From Lactobacillus sp. UCMA15818 (GTDB lineage Bacteria > Bacillota > Bacilli > Lactobacillales > Lactobacillaceae): a stretch of 64,000 nt of DNA. The first letter of the stretch is position 1. Each line of letters opens with the position of its first letter. The notes below the pieces were generated by a model. It saw only the letters and a program-made list of their open reading frames with translations. It was not told where the DNA came from and made no database searches. The DNA is taken from NCBI RefSeq assembly GCF_030400225.1, contig NZ_VJYB01000008.1, positions 1-64,000 on the forward strand. The letters are read 5' to 3'. Both the position numbers and the translations under genes were made by a program. This document shows positions 21,672-29,826 of the stretch, in pieces.

Positions 21672-23054
21672 TTAAAAACTATTCTTCAACATTAACTTCT
21701 CTAATACATTCTCCAAGTGAACTCCATGACTGCCCTTTAACAATACTGAGTCACCGGCCGAAATTTTACTTTGTAAAGCTGCAACCAAATTTTGCTTGTC
21801 GGTTGCCTTATACAAGCGAAGATGTTCTTCGTCAAATTTTGATGCTAGTTTTGTAGCCAAATATCCTACTTCTTCCCCACAGAGATACACACTATCAATT
21901 TTATCTGGATCAATAACTTCAGCTAAGTTTTCATGCATTTCCTTTGAATTGTCTCCGAGTTGCAACATGTCACCGATTACTGCAATCCTTTTCCCATCTG
22001 TTGCCGAATTTGAGAAGGCTATTATAACCAACTTTGCAGCTGATGGGTTGGAATTATACACATCACTTAAAATCCGCTCACCCTTTGCCCCTTGTAACCA
22101 CTGAGTTCTATTTTTGGTCAAATCAAAAGACCTGAGTGCTTTTTTCATCTCCTCAACAGGTATTCTGAAAAATTCCCCTACACTCAGTGCTGCTAGAGCA
22201 TTCGTTGCGTTATATGATCCAATCATTGGAATTACAAAATTCTCATTCTCCCACTGTGCTACCCTAAAACTCGTCTCTTTATCATTGCTTACGACATTAA
22301 GTGCACGTAAATTAACATTATCTGAAGTTCCAAAAGTAGTCGTTTCCTGCCCTATCTCCTTAGTTCTCTGGACAAGTAAAGGTTCATCACCATTATAGAT
22401 AAGCACCCCATCTTCTTTTAAGCCATGGGTTATCTCCATTTTTGCATCAGCAATCTTGTCTCTTGTTCCAAAAAACTCAATGTGTGCCTCACCAATCATG
22501 GTAATAACTGCAATATCAGGTTCAACAAGGCGACTAAGTTTATCCAGTTCGCCAAAGTGGTCCATACCCATCTCAATAACCAAAGCTTCAGTATTTGGTT
22601 CCATTGATAACACTGTCATTGGAACTCCAATAAAATTATTGAAATTGTCATGTGTTTTTTGTACATTAAACCTTCTTCCAAGGATAGCAGCTACCATATC
22701 CTTAGTCGTAGTCTTACCATTACTCCCAGTAATAGCGACAACTTTGGGATTTATTTTCTGAAGATAATAATGCGCAATTTTTTGCAGTGCTTGCAAGCTA
22801 TCAGAAACAACCAATTTAGGAATTGAAACTATGCTCTCATCATGACCTTCTTGCCATAATGTTGCAACGGCTCCGCTATTAATTGCATTTTCGATATAAT
22901 CATGCCCATCATGTTCCGCAACTAGTGGTATAAATAGCGCACCTTGTTCAAGCGAGCGAGTATCAAAAGAGACACTTGTGACAACTATCTCTTCCCATTC
23001 TTCTTTCGGTTCAACCTGTAGAGCTTTCGCAATTTCCGCTAATCGCATCTTCAT
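21672..23054 (-). CDS. murF: UDP-MurNAc-tripeptide--D-Ala-D-Ala ligase
   Basis: Adds the D-Ala-D-Ala dipeptide to the UDP-muramyl tripeptide in cytoplasmic peptidoglycan precursor synthesis. The Mur ligase ATP motif is ITGSNGKTTTKDMVAAIL near residue 112, with EMGMDHFGELDKLS and YNSNPSAAKL further on. The 460-residue length is normal. It is followed at 21 bp by cshA, suggesting one transcript. Confidence 0.94.
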   Translation of the reverse strand: MKMRLAEIAKALQVEPKEEWEEIVVTSVSFDTRSLEQGALFIPLVAEHDGHDYIENAINSGAVATLWQEGHDESIVSIPKLVVSDSLQALQKIAHYYLQKINPKVVAITGSNGKTTTKDMVAAILGRRFNVQKTHDNFNNFIGVPMTVLSMEPNTEALVIEMGMDHFGELDKLSRLVEPDIAVITMIGEAHIEFFGTRDKIADAKMEITHGLKEDGVLIYNGDEPLLVQRTKEIGQETTTFGTSDNVNLRALNVVSNDKETSFRVAQWENENFVIPMIGSYNATNALAALSVGEFFRIPVEEMKKALRSFDLTKNRTQWLQGAKGERILSDVYNSNPSAAKLVIIAFSNSATDGKRIAVIGDMLQLGDNSKEMHENLAEVIDPDKIDSVYLCGEEVGYLATKLASKFDEEHLRLYKATDKQNLVAALQSKISAGDSVLLKGSHGVHLENVLEKLMLKNSF

Positions 23055-23189
23055 GTAAATTTCTTCCCTTCATGACATGCTGTCTGAAAGCCAATCTCTC
23101 AGCTTCATCTCACTAATATACACAGCATCTCCATTAAAATTGTCCTATGCTATTGTATCACAAAAACTAAAATATCTTAAATTAAACAC

Positions 23190-23279
23190 AAAACAAGACA
23201 GAAATTATTTATTGGTTTCTAATACTCTCATCATCTGAGTACTTTTTCACTACTCTGCCAACAAAATATTTCTGTCTTC
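23190..23279 (-). terminator. Long hairpin terminator
   Basis: AAGACAGAAAT-TATTTATTGG (from 23197) pairs with CCAACAAAATATTTCTGTCTT (to 23277) around a loop of about 40 nt. On the minus strand it ends in CTTGTTTTGTGTTT. It lies 3' of the 262-residue unknown gene and upstream of murF. Confidence 0.65.
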
Positions 23280-23313
23280 CTAGTATTAAAGAACTTCGTT
23301 AAACGATAAATGA

Positions 23314-24102
23314 TTATAAATTCAAGCTATCTTCAAGTAGCTCTGGTGCCAAAATTTTTAATTTCCACTCTGCAGTGTTCAAGTAGTATTTTAATTCACC
23401 AACAAGTTTTGATTTTTCAATCAGCATTGTGGGCTCATGCCACTTTAATTGATACACGGAATCCGGTGCTAGAAAAAAAGGAACTGTCAATTCTTGTCCT
23501 TTTATTTGAATTTCGCCAAAATCAAATACTGTTCCACATACCAATAAAGAATCAATCTCTTTGATAATTGCAGTCTCAAGCGTTTGAAAACGATGACGTG
23601 ATCTTAAAAAGGGCTTTCTTTCACGATAGGTACTTGCCAACTTATTAGTTAGACACACCGCTAAGATTTGATAGAAACGTGGCAGATATCGATAGTATAA
23701 CTTTTTTGCACCATTGGGTAAAGTTAAATATACATAATTATTTTGTAATTTATAATAAAAAGGAGACTTAAGATGCGTATACGCATGCCCCAAATATAAT
23801 AATTCGGCGACTTCATGTGGTGTTAACGATTCCAGATCATTAACTTCATCAAAATCTATCCAGTCAATATTAGGATTCGAATTTTGCAACAGAAATTTCT
23901 GTGCGTTATCTTCTTCGAGATACATGTTAAATCCCGAATAAATATCTATCTCTTGATTAGGGTCTACATTCCCTAGTGATAACAAATTCTGTGGCTTAGT
24001 CTTTACGCCTCTAAAAAAATCTAAATTTGAAATCCCATATGTTAATGTTAAATGCGATACCTTTTCAATGTGCACATATATAAGGTTATTACGCATCATC
24101 AA
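23314..24102 (-). CDS. Unknown conserved protein
   Basis: A 262-residue protein that I do not recognise. It has no signal peptide or membrane segment. The sequence is rich in Tyr and Leu, with a helical-looking middle (LTPHEVAELLYLGHAYTHLKS) and a beta-like C-terminal part (FDFGEIQIKGQELTVPFFL). It lies 25 bp downstream of htpX and ends at its own terminator, so it is probably the last gene of the lemA-htpX unit. A role in membrane protein quality control cannot be claimed from this. Confidence 0.7.
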   Translation of the reverse strand: MMMRNNLIYVHIEKVSHLTLTYGISNLDFFRGVKTKPQNLLSLGNVDPNQEIDIYSGFNMYLEEDNAQKFLLQNSNPNIDWIDFDEVNDLESLTPHEVAELLYLGHAYTHLKSPFYYKLQNNYVYLTLPNGAKKLYYRYLPRFYQILAVCLTNKLASTYRERKPFLRSRHRFQTLETAIIKEIDSLLVCGTVFDFGEIQIKGQELTVPFFLAPDSVYQLKWHEPTMLIEKSKLVGELKYYLNTAEWKLKILAPELLEDSLNL

Positions 24103-24127
24103 TCCTCTATTCTATTTAAAATAATTA

Positions 24128-25018
24128 TCACATTTTTTTCAATCGTTTAATCCGCTCTTCGGTTGAAGGATGCGTATCAAATAAATGTGTCCAAGAACTG
24201 TCTTTGAATGGATTAGAAATGTATAGCGATGAACTACTAGGATCAGCTGATTGCATTGGTTCACTATTTGAAATCTTCTCTAATGCACTTATCAGCCCTT
24301 GAGGATTACGTGTTAATTCAACTCCAGAAGCATCAGCAAGAAATTCGCGATTACGCGACAAGGCCATCTGCGCCAGCGATGCAGCTAAAGGACCTAGTAC
24401 CAAAATGACAATTGATAAAACCAAAACAAGCCAACCACCATTACTTTCGTTGTCACGCTTACGACCTCCACCCCACCAAAATGAATTATATCCAATATTA
24501 ACCAAGATTGAAATCACGGATACAAGCGCCAACGCTGTCGTCTGCAAACGAATATCATAATTACGAATATGAGATACTTCATGGGCAACAACCCCCTCAA
24601 GCTCCTCGCGATTCAAACGAGTTAGTAGCCCTTGAGTTACCGCAACTGCAGAATGCTCAGGGTCTCGTCCCGTTGCAAATGCATTAGGACTCTCGTCATT
24701 AATAGTAAATACTCGCGGCATTGGAATTTTGCCTACAAGTGCCATATCTTCAATTATGTGCCAAAGTTCTGGAAAGTCACTTTCCTGCTTGATCTCAACC
24801 GCATTATTCATTCCCATCACTATATCAGTCGATCGTGCCAACATCGAAAACATGTAAAAGACCCCAATGACAGCAGCCATTAAAACACCTGCGACTGAAC
24901 TATTGAAAAAAACATAACCAATTGCTGCTCCAATAAGAATTACTAATAAGAAAAAGGCGATCATGACATAAACTGTTCGCCTTTTATTGCGTGCTATTTG
25001 CTGAAATAACATCTTCAA
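24128..25018 (-). CDS. htpX: Membrane zinc metalloprotease HtpX
   Basis: A 296-residue M48-family protease that degrades damaged membrane proteins. Two N-terminal membrane segments (about 17-36 and 38-58) precede the HExxH motif in [17 protein letters not shown] near residue 140. Two more hydrophobic stretches follow ([33 protein letters not shown]). The third zinc ligand lies in [16 protein letters not shown], and the family tail [14 protein letters not shown] is present. The lemA-htpX pair is conserved in lactic acid bacteria. Confidence 0.94.
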   Translation of the reverse strand: MKMLFQQIARNKRRTVYVMIAFFLLVILIGAAIGYVFFNSSVAGVLMAAVIGVFYMFSMLARSTDIVMGMNNAVEIKQESDFPELWHIIEDMALVGKIPMPRVFTINDESPNAFATGRDPEHSAVAVTQGLLTRLNREELEGVVAHEVSHIRNYDIRLQTTALALVSVISILVNIGYNSFWWGGGRKRDNESNGGWLVLVLSIVILVLGPLAASLAQMALSRNREFLADASGVELTRNPQGLISALEKISNSEPMQSADPSSSSLYISNPFKDSSWTHLFDTHPSTEERIKRLKKM

Positions 25019-25036
25019 AACCCCTTCAACAAAGTT

Positions 25037-25594
25037 TTATTCAAAAGATACTTTTGGTGCATTTTTTTCTTCAGATGGAACTTCCAAATAATCAACTTTT
25101 GTTAACCCATGTATCCTTGCAACAAAGTTAGATGGAAAAGTCATTAATTTTTGATTGAATGAAGCAGCGGATGAATTAAACAACTGACGCGAATATGCTA
25201 TCTTGTTCTCAGTATTACTTAATTCTTCCATCAATTTCGCAAATTCTTGGTTAGCTTTCAAATCTGGATAACTCTCAGCTAATGCAAAAATTGACTTTAA
25301 AGAACTAGAAAGCTGATTTGACAGCTCCATTTTTTCCTCATGTGCATCAGCTGGTAATTGTACCATTTGATTACGTAACTCAACAACCTTTGCAAATGTC
25401 TCACGTTCATGTTTGGCATAACCTTTGGTAGTTTCAACAAGATTTGGAATCAGGTCGTTTCTACGCTTGAGCTGAACATCAATTTGACTCCAAGATTCCT
25501 CTGTATAAACTTTTGCAGTCTGTAGCCCATTATAAAGAGCAACATACCCAAAGACAACTAAAGCAACAATTATGATAATTATAATCCAAGCCAT
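25037..25594 (-). CDS. lemA: LemA family protein
   Basis: A membrane-anchored protein with an N-terminal hydrophobic segment (AWIIIIIIVALVVFGYVAL) and a long helical coiled part with the family motif QIDVQLKRRNDLIPNLVETTKGYAKHE. The open frame starts at a GTG (25609) lying inside the SD. The ATG at 25594 with GGAGG 8 nt upstream is the real start and gives 185 residues. It is upstream of htpX with an 18 bp gap. The molecular function of LemA is not established. Confidence 0.9.
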   Translation of the reverse strand: MAWIIIIIIVALVVFGYVALYNGLQTAKVYTEESWSQIDVQLKRRNDLIPNLVETTKGYAKHERETFAKVVELRNQMVQLPADAHEEKMELSNQLSSSLKSIFALAESYPDLKANQEFAKLMEELSNTENKIAYSRQLFNSSAASFNQKLMTFPSNFVARIHGLTKVDYLEVPSEEKNAPKVSFE

Positions 25595-25609
25595 TATAAA
25601 TTCCTCCAC

Positions 25610-25950
25610 TGTTTATTATTGAGAATAAGGATAAGCTACATAAAAATTATTGAACTAGTAACTATACTTTTCCTCTACTTATCATGAAAAAAGTTCACTA
25701 ATACAAGACACTTCAACTCAATAGCCGCAAACAAAACTCCCAATAAGATATCTTAAGTCAATCATAGCAAATTTAATTGCTATTATAAAGCCGATTACAT
25801 TATAATTTGAAAATTATTAAAATTTAGTTTCAGATTGCTAATCATTATTCTAGAATGTCTTTCAATAATTACAACTACCAAACCGTAACTAAATGCATGC
25901 TGAATCTTATTATTATTTTTCAGAAAAAAGAGTGTGATGTAAGTGAGGTG
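25610..25950. other. Intergenic, no gene seen
   Basis: About 340 A/T-rich bases upstream of lemA. I see no ORF with an SD and no strong hairpin; the lemA promoter should lie here, but no consensus pair stood out. Its right part runs into the IS-like remnant starting near 25,930. Confidence 0.4.
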
Positions 25951-26049
25951 CCTTATAAAACTTGAATATGCAAGTCAAGTTTTGGAGGTACTTTTTTGAC
26001 ACGTAATTATACCTACAGCGTTAAGCTGAAAGTCGTTAAAGAATTATGA
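25936..26049 (+). pseudogene. IS3-family transposase remnant (orfA start)
   Basis: An SD (GGAGG, 25984-25988) precedes a TTG (25996) that opens a 17-codon frame, T-R-N-Y-T-Y-S-V-K-L-K-V-V-K-E-L, then TGA (26047-26049). This resembles the N-terminal helix of IS3/IS150-type OrfA proteins. The upstream TGTAAGTGAGGTGCCTTATA could be an IS left end. Nothing of the rest of a transposase follows, so this is a scar or a decayed 5' end. Confidence 0.45.
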
Positions 26050-26067
26050 AACATATTTATTCTGAAT

Positions 26068-26261
26068 AAAAAAGTAAGCCATAACAAAATTGTTATAGCT
26101 TACTAACAGGTACCATTAATTAAATGATAGTAGGGTCATTCCACAATGAACACCTACAGACACACTGGAAATCCGCCAGTATTTGTGTCCCTTTCGAAAA
26201 AAATCACTAGCCGCCGCAGCGGAACGAATAAATTCGTCTGATTACTTCGACTCATCGCATG
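26068..26261 (-). ncRNA. Candidate small RNA, ~194 nt
   Basis: A self-contained minus-strand transcription unit. The promoter is TTGACT-N17-TATAGT (26291-26296 and 26268-26273), and the unit ends in a strong terminator (AGTAAGC-ATAACA / TGTTAT-GCTTACT with T6, 26068-26104). Between them lie clear hairpins: ACGAA/TTCGT (26224-26237), CCGC/GCGG (26211-26222), GACAC-ACTGG/CCAGT-GTGTC with a 4 nt bulge (26159-26189), and GTAGG-TCATT/AATGA-CCTAC (26130-26157). It contains no ORF of useful length; a 17-codon frame from GTG is possible but lacks a convincing SD. It does not match SRP RNA, RNase P RNA or tmRNA motifs. 6S RNA has a similar length but I could not confirm its central bubble. Confidence 0.6.
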
Positions 26262-26267
26262 AAGTAA

Positions 26268-26296
26268 ACTATACTCTCTTATCCTAAATAAGTCAA
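26268..26296 (-). promoter_or_regulatory. Promoter of the candidate small RNA
   Basis: TTGACT (26291-26296), exactly 17 nt, TATAGT (26268-26273). The -35 directly follows the stop codon of the GNAT gene, so the RNA has its own start independent of that gene. Confidence 0.75.
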
Positions 26297-26728
26297 CTAT
26301 AGTTTTTTGTTCATTCTATGATGTGGAATTCCTGCATCCAAAAAACCATCTCCGACAACATTGAATCCTAATTTAGAATAAAATTCCTGTGCTTGGTCTT
26401 GAGCTCCTAATGTTAAATAAGGAATTTTGTCATCCACTGCGATTTCCTCAATACACTTCATTATTTCCTTTGCATATCCCTTATGACGCTGATTATTCAA
26501 AGTAGCCACCCTCTGGATATGCCATGCCCCATCATCTTCCACAATAGTTCTAGCAGTCACTACAGCTTGGCTTTCTATGTATCCAACATAATGCATAGCA
26601 CTTCCTTCAGCATCAACCTCTAGTTTTTCAGGTACTCCTTGTTCTGACACAAACACTTCTTTACGAATTGCTAGTGCATCTTGATAAACTTTAGATGTTA
26701 AATCATTGGTCCTATAAAAGGCAATCAT
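26297..26728 (-). CDS. GNAT N-acetyltransferase
   Basis: A 143-residue acetyltransferase of the ElaA/YjcF-like GNAT group. It has an N-terminal EVFVSEQGVPEKLEVD motif and the acetyl-CoA binding region QRVATLNNQRHKGYAKEIMKCIEE with the R/Q-x-x-G-x-G/A pattern (Q-R-H-K-G-Y-A). The substrate is unknown. It appears monocistronic. The small RNA promoter starts right at its stop codon. Confidence 0.85.
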   Translation of the reverse strand: MIAFYRTNDLTSKVYQDALAIRKEVFVSEQGVPEKLEVDAEGSAMHYVGYIESQAVVTARTIVEDDGAWHIQRVATLNNQRHKGYAKEIMKCIEEIAVDDKIPYLTLGAQDQAQEFYSKLGFNVVGDGFLDAGIPHHRMNKKL

Positions 26729-26919
26729 TTATTTCACAGTCTCCTTTATATCTCATTAATAATCATTTTACATGAATAATCTCTGCAAGAAAAGATATTA
26801 ATTAATTACAATGTTACTCGAATTTTTTTATCTTTTTTTGAATTTTGTTCATGATTGAACTAAAATGTAATTGTGGAATGAATTCCATGTGTGGATTCCA
26901 ACAAAAAGAGGCGATTACA

Positions 26920-27057
26920 ATGTCAAAGAAGTTGAGTAAAGAAGAAAAGAAAGCATTGGCTCGCAAAGCTCTAGAGGACCGCGCAAAGCATCCTGCAAAA
27001 AAGGAAGGCTCCGGTTTTGCACGACTTGATGCTGATGCAAAGAAGTTTGAAAGGTAA
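26920..27057 (+). CDS. Small basic protein, unknown
   Basis: A 45-residue lysine-rich protein, MSKKLSKEEKKALARKALE... ending in FARLDADAKKFER. SD AAGAGGCG is 8 nt before this ATG. The open frame reaches back to 26845, but the extension is cysteine-rich and lacks an SD, so it is taken as leader. The leader carries the palindrome TGGAAT-GA-ATTCCA (26874-26887) and a second ATTCCA, which can form alternative hairpins. I do not recognise the family. Confidence 0.65.
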   Translation: MSKKLSKEEKKALARKALEDRAKHPAKKEGSGFARLDADAKKFER

Positions 27058-27108
27058 CCTGTTATAATCTTTTAAACTGTTTTTTATCGTCAATTAGAAT
27101 AATAAAAC

Positions 27109-27152
27109 AAAAAGGGAACCGCAATAATCGTTTTGCAGTCCCCTTTTTGTTA
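27109..27152. terminator. Bidirectional terminator
   Basis: AAAAAGGG ... CGCAA / TTTGCA ... CCCCTTTTTG forms a stem flanked by A and T runs. It lies downstream of the small plus-strand gene and upstream (in minus-strand terms, beyond the 3' end) of the purine permease, so it can serve both. Confidence 0.7.
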
Positions 27153-27195
27153 ATAATTATATATCAGTAGTCAATAATCTTTAGCACACCTTTTC

Positions 27196-27467
27196 TAGTG
27201 ACTTACGTCGGCACTAAAGTACCGAGCTTCTAGGAACAAGCATAACTTATCTCATACATTTCAGTATTAGACAGCGGTTTACTCTATTTTACTAAGGTTT
27301 AGCCCAAACCATTGTGTTGCTTTATATTTTAGTTCTAGCTCTTAATTCCAATCTAGTAAGTATATTCTAGCTTGGTTTTCGCTATTCATACTTTATTTAA
27401 TTATATACAATCTAATTAATTTTAGCAATAAATTATTAAGTTTCCTTAGACTTAAAACTATAAAATT
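27196..27467. repeat. 270 bp direct repeat, copy 1
   Basis: Nearly identical (about 8 differences seen over some 270 bases) and in the same orientation as 29072-29343. It begins TAGTGACTTACGTCGGCAC and ends with TTAAAACTATAAAA close to the permease stop codon. It contains a small hairpin CGGTAC-TTTA-GTGCCG on the minus strand. No ORF of note. Origin unknown; a non-autonomous mobile element is the simplest idea. Confidence 0.9.
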
Positions 27468-27479
27468 ATTTGCTAATTC

Positions 27480-28787
27480 TTAATTATTCAAAATCCAGAA
27501 GAAGAGCAAGAATACAAAGAATAAAGCATACATGATTGGATGAACTTCTTTTCCCCGTTTAGCAGCTATCATCGTAATCGGATATGCAATCACGCCAAGT
27601 GCTAATCCATCTGAAATGCTGTACGTCAATGGCATCCCTAATAAGATTAAAAACGACGGAATTGCAATTTCCATTTTGTCCCATTCAACTTTCTTCATGT
27701 TTTGCGCCATTAATACACCTACAATAATCAAAGCAGGTGCAGTTACTTGATTTGTAACAACACTCAAAAGTGGTGAAAAGAACATTCCAAAAATGAATAA
27801 GATTCCTGTAACGACAGCTGTTAGTCCAGAACGGCCTCCAACAGCAATCCCTGCTGATGATTCTACGTAAGCTCCTACAGGCGATGTTCCTAACAATGCT
27901 CCAGCAGTCATCGCGGTTGAGTCAGACAATAAAGCCTTACCCACTCTTGGCATCTTATTTTCTTTCATGAAACCAGCCTGTTGTGCTAATCCCACCAAAG
28001 TACCTGCTGTATCGAAGAAGGTAACTAATAAGAAAGTTAATACAACTACGACTAGCTGCAGTGAATTAATACTTCCAATATGTTGTACGGCTACTAAAAA
28101 AGTTGGTTTCAAACTTGGAGCACCAGAAACTACAGAGCTTGGTAATTTAATCATCCCTGTAATCATACCTAAAATAGCAGTTGCGGCCATCCCGATAAAG
28201 ATATTGCCTGGAACACGACGTACCAATAAAATTGCGGTCACCATAAGTCCAAAAATGGTTAACCAAGTTGTCCCAGAAAAACTTCCTAAAGCAACTAATG
28301 TAGATTTATCTGCAACAATAATTCCACCATCTTCCAAACCAATAAATGCAATAAACAAACCAATCCCCGCTGAAATTGCATATTTCAAGTTAGCAGGAAT
28401 TGCATCAATAATTAATTCGCGTAATTTGAAAATTGTAATTAATAAAAAGATAATTGAAGCTATCAAAACTCCAGCCAAGGCTGTTTGCCAAGGTACTTTC
28501 ATTCCAATACAAACTGAATAAGTGAAAAAAGCATTAATTCCAAGTGCGGGAGCCGTAGCAATCGGATATTTTGCATATAACCCCATTAAAATACATCCAA
28601 TTGCACTTGCGATGGCGGTTGCTGTAAAAACAGCACCCTTATCCATTCCTGAATCGCCTAAAACACTAGGATTAACAAAAAGAATATACGCCATTGAAAT
28701 AAATGTTGTAAATCCGGCCAATAATTCACGCCCAATAGTCGACCCTAATTCATTAATTTGAAAATAAGATTCGATTTTCTCTTTCAA
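27480..28787 (-). CDS. NCS2-family purine permease (guanine/hypoxanthine)
   Basis: A 435-residue protein with about 12-14 membrane segments of the AzgA/PbuG branch of NCS2: N-terminal RELLAGFTTFISMAYILFVNPSVL, the ATAIASAIGCILMGLYAKYPIATAPALGINAFF region, and DTAGTLVGLAQQAGFM with GALLGTSPVGAYVESSAGIAVGGRSGLTA. This branch imports guanine, hypoxanthine or adenine with protons. PurR-type boxes and a clear promoter lie upstream. It is flanked by the two copies of the 270 bp repeat. Confidence 0.9.
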   Translation of the reverse strand: MKEKIESYFQINELGSTIGRELLAGFTTFISMAYILFVNPSVLGDSGMDKGAVFTATAIASAIGCILMGLYAKYPIATAPALGINAFFTYSVCIGMKVPWQTALAGVLIASIIFLLITIFKLRELIIDAIPANLKYAISAGIGLFIAFIGLEDGGIIVADKSTLVALGSFSGTTWLTIFGLMVTAILLVRRVPGNIFIGMAATAILGMITGMIKLPSSVVSGAPSLKPTFLVAVQHIGSINSLQLVVVVLTFLLVTFFDTAGTLVGLAQQAGFMKENKMPRVGKALLSDSTAMTAGALLGTSPVGAYVESSAGIAVGGRSGLTAVVTGILFIFGMFFSPLLSVVTNQVTAPALIIVGVLMAQNMKKVEWDKMEIAIPSFLILLGMPLTYSISDGLALGVIAYPITMIAAKRGKEVHPIMYALFFVFLLFFWILNN

Positions 28788-28804
28788 AATACTTACTCCT
28801 TTTT

Positions 28805-28906
28805 TACGAACATTGAAATTCGTATTTTAATATAAAACCCGCTTATTAATATACTACAATGTAAAAAAAATGTAAATACGAATATCATCCAACCATAATG
28901 TTCGTG
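28805..28906 (-). promoter_or_regulatory. Promoter and PurR-type boxes of purine permease
   Basis: The promoter on the minus strand is TTTACA (28871-28876), 17 nt, TATATT (28848-28853). Just upstream of the -35 is ACGAACATTAT ... ATATTCGTAT (28876-28905), and a second site TACGAA-N8-TTCGTA lies at 28805-28824 between the -10 and the SD. Both contain the CGAACATT core of PurR boxes. The purR gene is in this window at 49,493. Confidence 0.65.
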
Positions 28907-29071
28907 TTCCACTCAAAAGGTCGTGTTAATAAACGACTGAAATTTTTGAATTCTAACTTTATTTTATGGGCCACGATTATCTGGCACAACAGAAAATACT
29001 GAATAAAATATAGAGACAAAAAAAGAGCCCTAACCTCCCACGAGATTACGACATCTTCCTTGCTTATTTCA

Positions 29072-29343
29072 TAGTGACTTACGTCGGCACTAAAGTACCG
29101 AGCTTCTAGGAACAAGCATAACTTATCTCATACATTTCAGTATTAGACAGCAGTTTACTCTATTTTACTAAGGTTTAGCCCAAACCATTGTGTTGCTTTA
29201 TATTTTAGTTCTAGCTCTTAATTCCAATCTAGTAAGTATATTCTAGCTTGGTTTTCGCTATTCATACTTTATTTGATTATATACCATCTAATTCATCTTA
29301 GCAGTAAATTACTAAGTTTTCTTAGACTTAAAACTATAAAAAA
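29072..29343. repeat. 270 bp direct repeat, copy 2
   Basis: Second copy of the element at 27196-27467, same orientation. It abuts the stop codon of rpmE2 (29344), just as copy 1 abuts the stop region of the permease. Both copies therefore form the 3' end of a minus-strand gene. A 76-codon frame partly inside it (28885-29115) has no SD and is not believed. Confidence 0.9.
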
Positions 29344-29601
29344 TTAGTCTTCTTTATTTGCAAAACCATATTTTTTGTTGAAACGATCCACACGTCCGTC
29401 TGCTTGTGTAAACTTCTGACGTCCCGTGTAGAATGGATGTGAATCACTTGAAATTTCAACACGAATTAATGGGTATGTGTTTCCATCTTCCCATTCAATC
29501 GTTTCTGCTGAATTCTTAGTTGAACCCGAAGTAAACTTATATCCTGTAGATGAATCTAAGAAAACAACTTTATGATAATCTGGATGGATTCCTGGTCTCA
29601 T
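29344..29601 (-). CDS. rpmE2: 50S ribosomal protein L31 type B
   Basis: [28 protein letters not shown], about 85 residues, lacks the CxxC zinc ribbon of the C+ form, so it is the zinc-independent type B. The frame is open 26 codons further upstream, but SD AGGAG is placed for the ATG at 29601. The murA-rho-rpmE order is conserved in Firmicutes. Confidence 0.93.
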   Translation of the reverse strand: MRPGIHPDYHKVVFLDSSTGYKFTSGSTKNSAETIEWEDGNTYPLIRVEISSDSHPFYTGRQKFTQADGRVDRFNKKYGFANKED

Positions 29602-29693
29602 TTTATACTCTCCTTTGCCCTGACCCATTTGCTGTGTCAGAGTTAATCTTTTTACGTACAACACCAAGTATTCTAACATGAATACAAGAAGAG

Positions 29694-29826
29694 GTCAAAA
29701 GTTATATTTTGCTCCAGTCTATATTTAGTTAGGATAAACATGCTGCATATGTCAAAATTCTCCATTAACTTCACATTACTCATAGTTTCGAGTTGGTTCT
29801 CAAATTTTGCTAATTTTGTACTGTCT
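29694..29826 (+). repeat. Two-hairpin repeat, copy C (degenerate)
   Basis: Starts GAGGTCAAAAGTTATATTTTG with a decayed first hairpin. It keeps GGATAAACATG, TGTCAAAATTCTCC, ACTTCACATTACTCATAG and CTCAAATTTTG, which align with copies D and F. It lies between rho (which it touches at its stop) and rpmE2. Confidence 0.7.

Noticed and set aside
26068-26261. SRP RNA, RNase P RNA or tmRNA
   Set aside because: The conserved loops of these RNAs were looked for and not found. 6S RNA could not be shown from pairing of the ends.
26845-26919. N-terminal extension of the 45-residue small protein
   Set aside because: The SD and start ATG at 26920 fit well. The extension is Cys-rich and overlaps a palindrome, typical of leader sequence.
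28885-29115. 76-codon minus-strand open frame across the edge of repeat copy 2
   Set aside because: No SD, unusual composition, and it is half inside a non-coding repeat whose other copy does not carry the same frame context.
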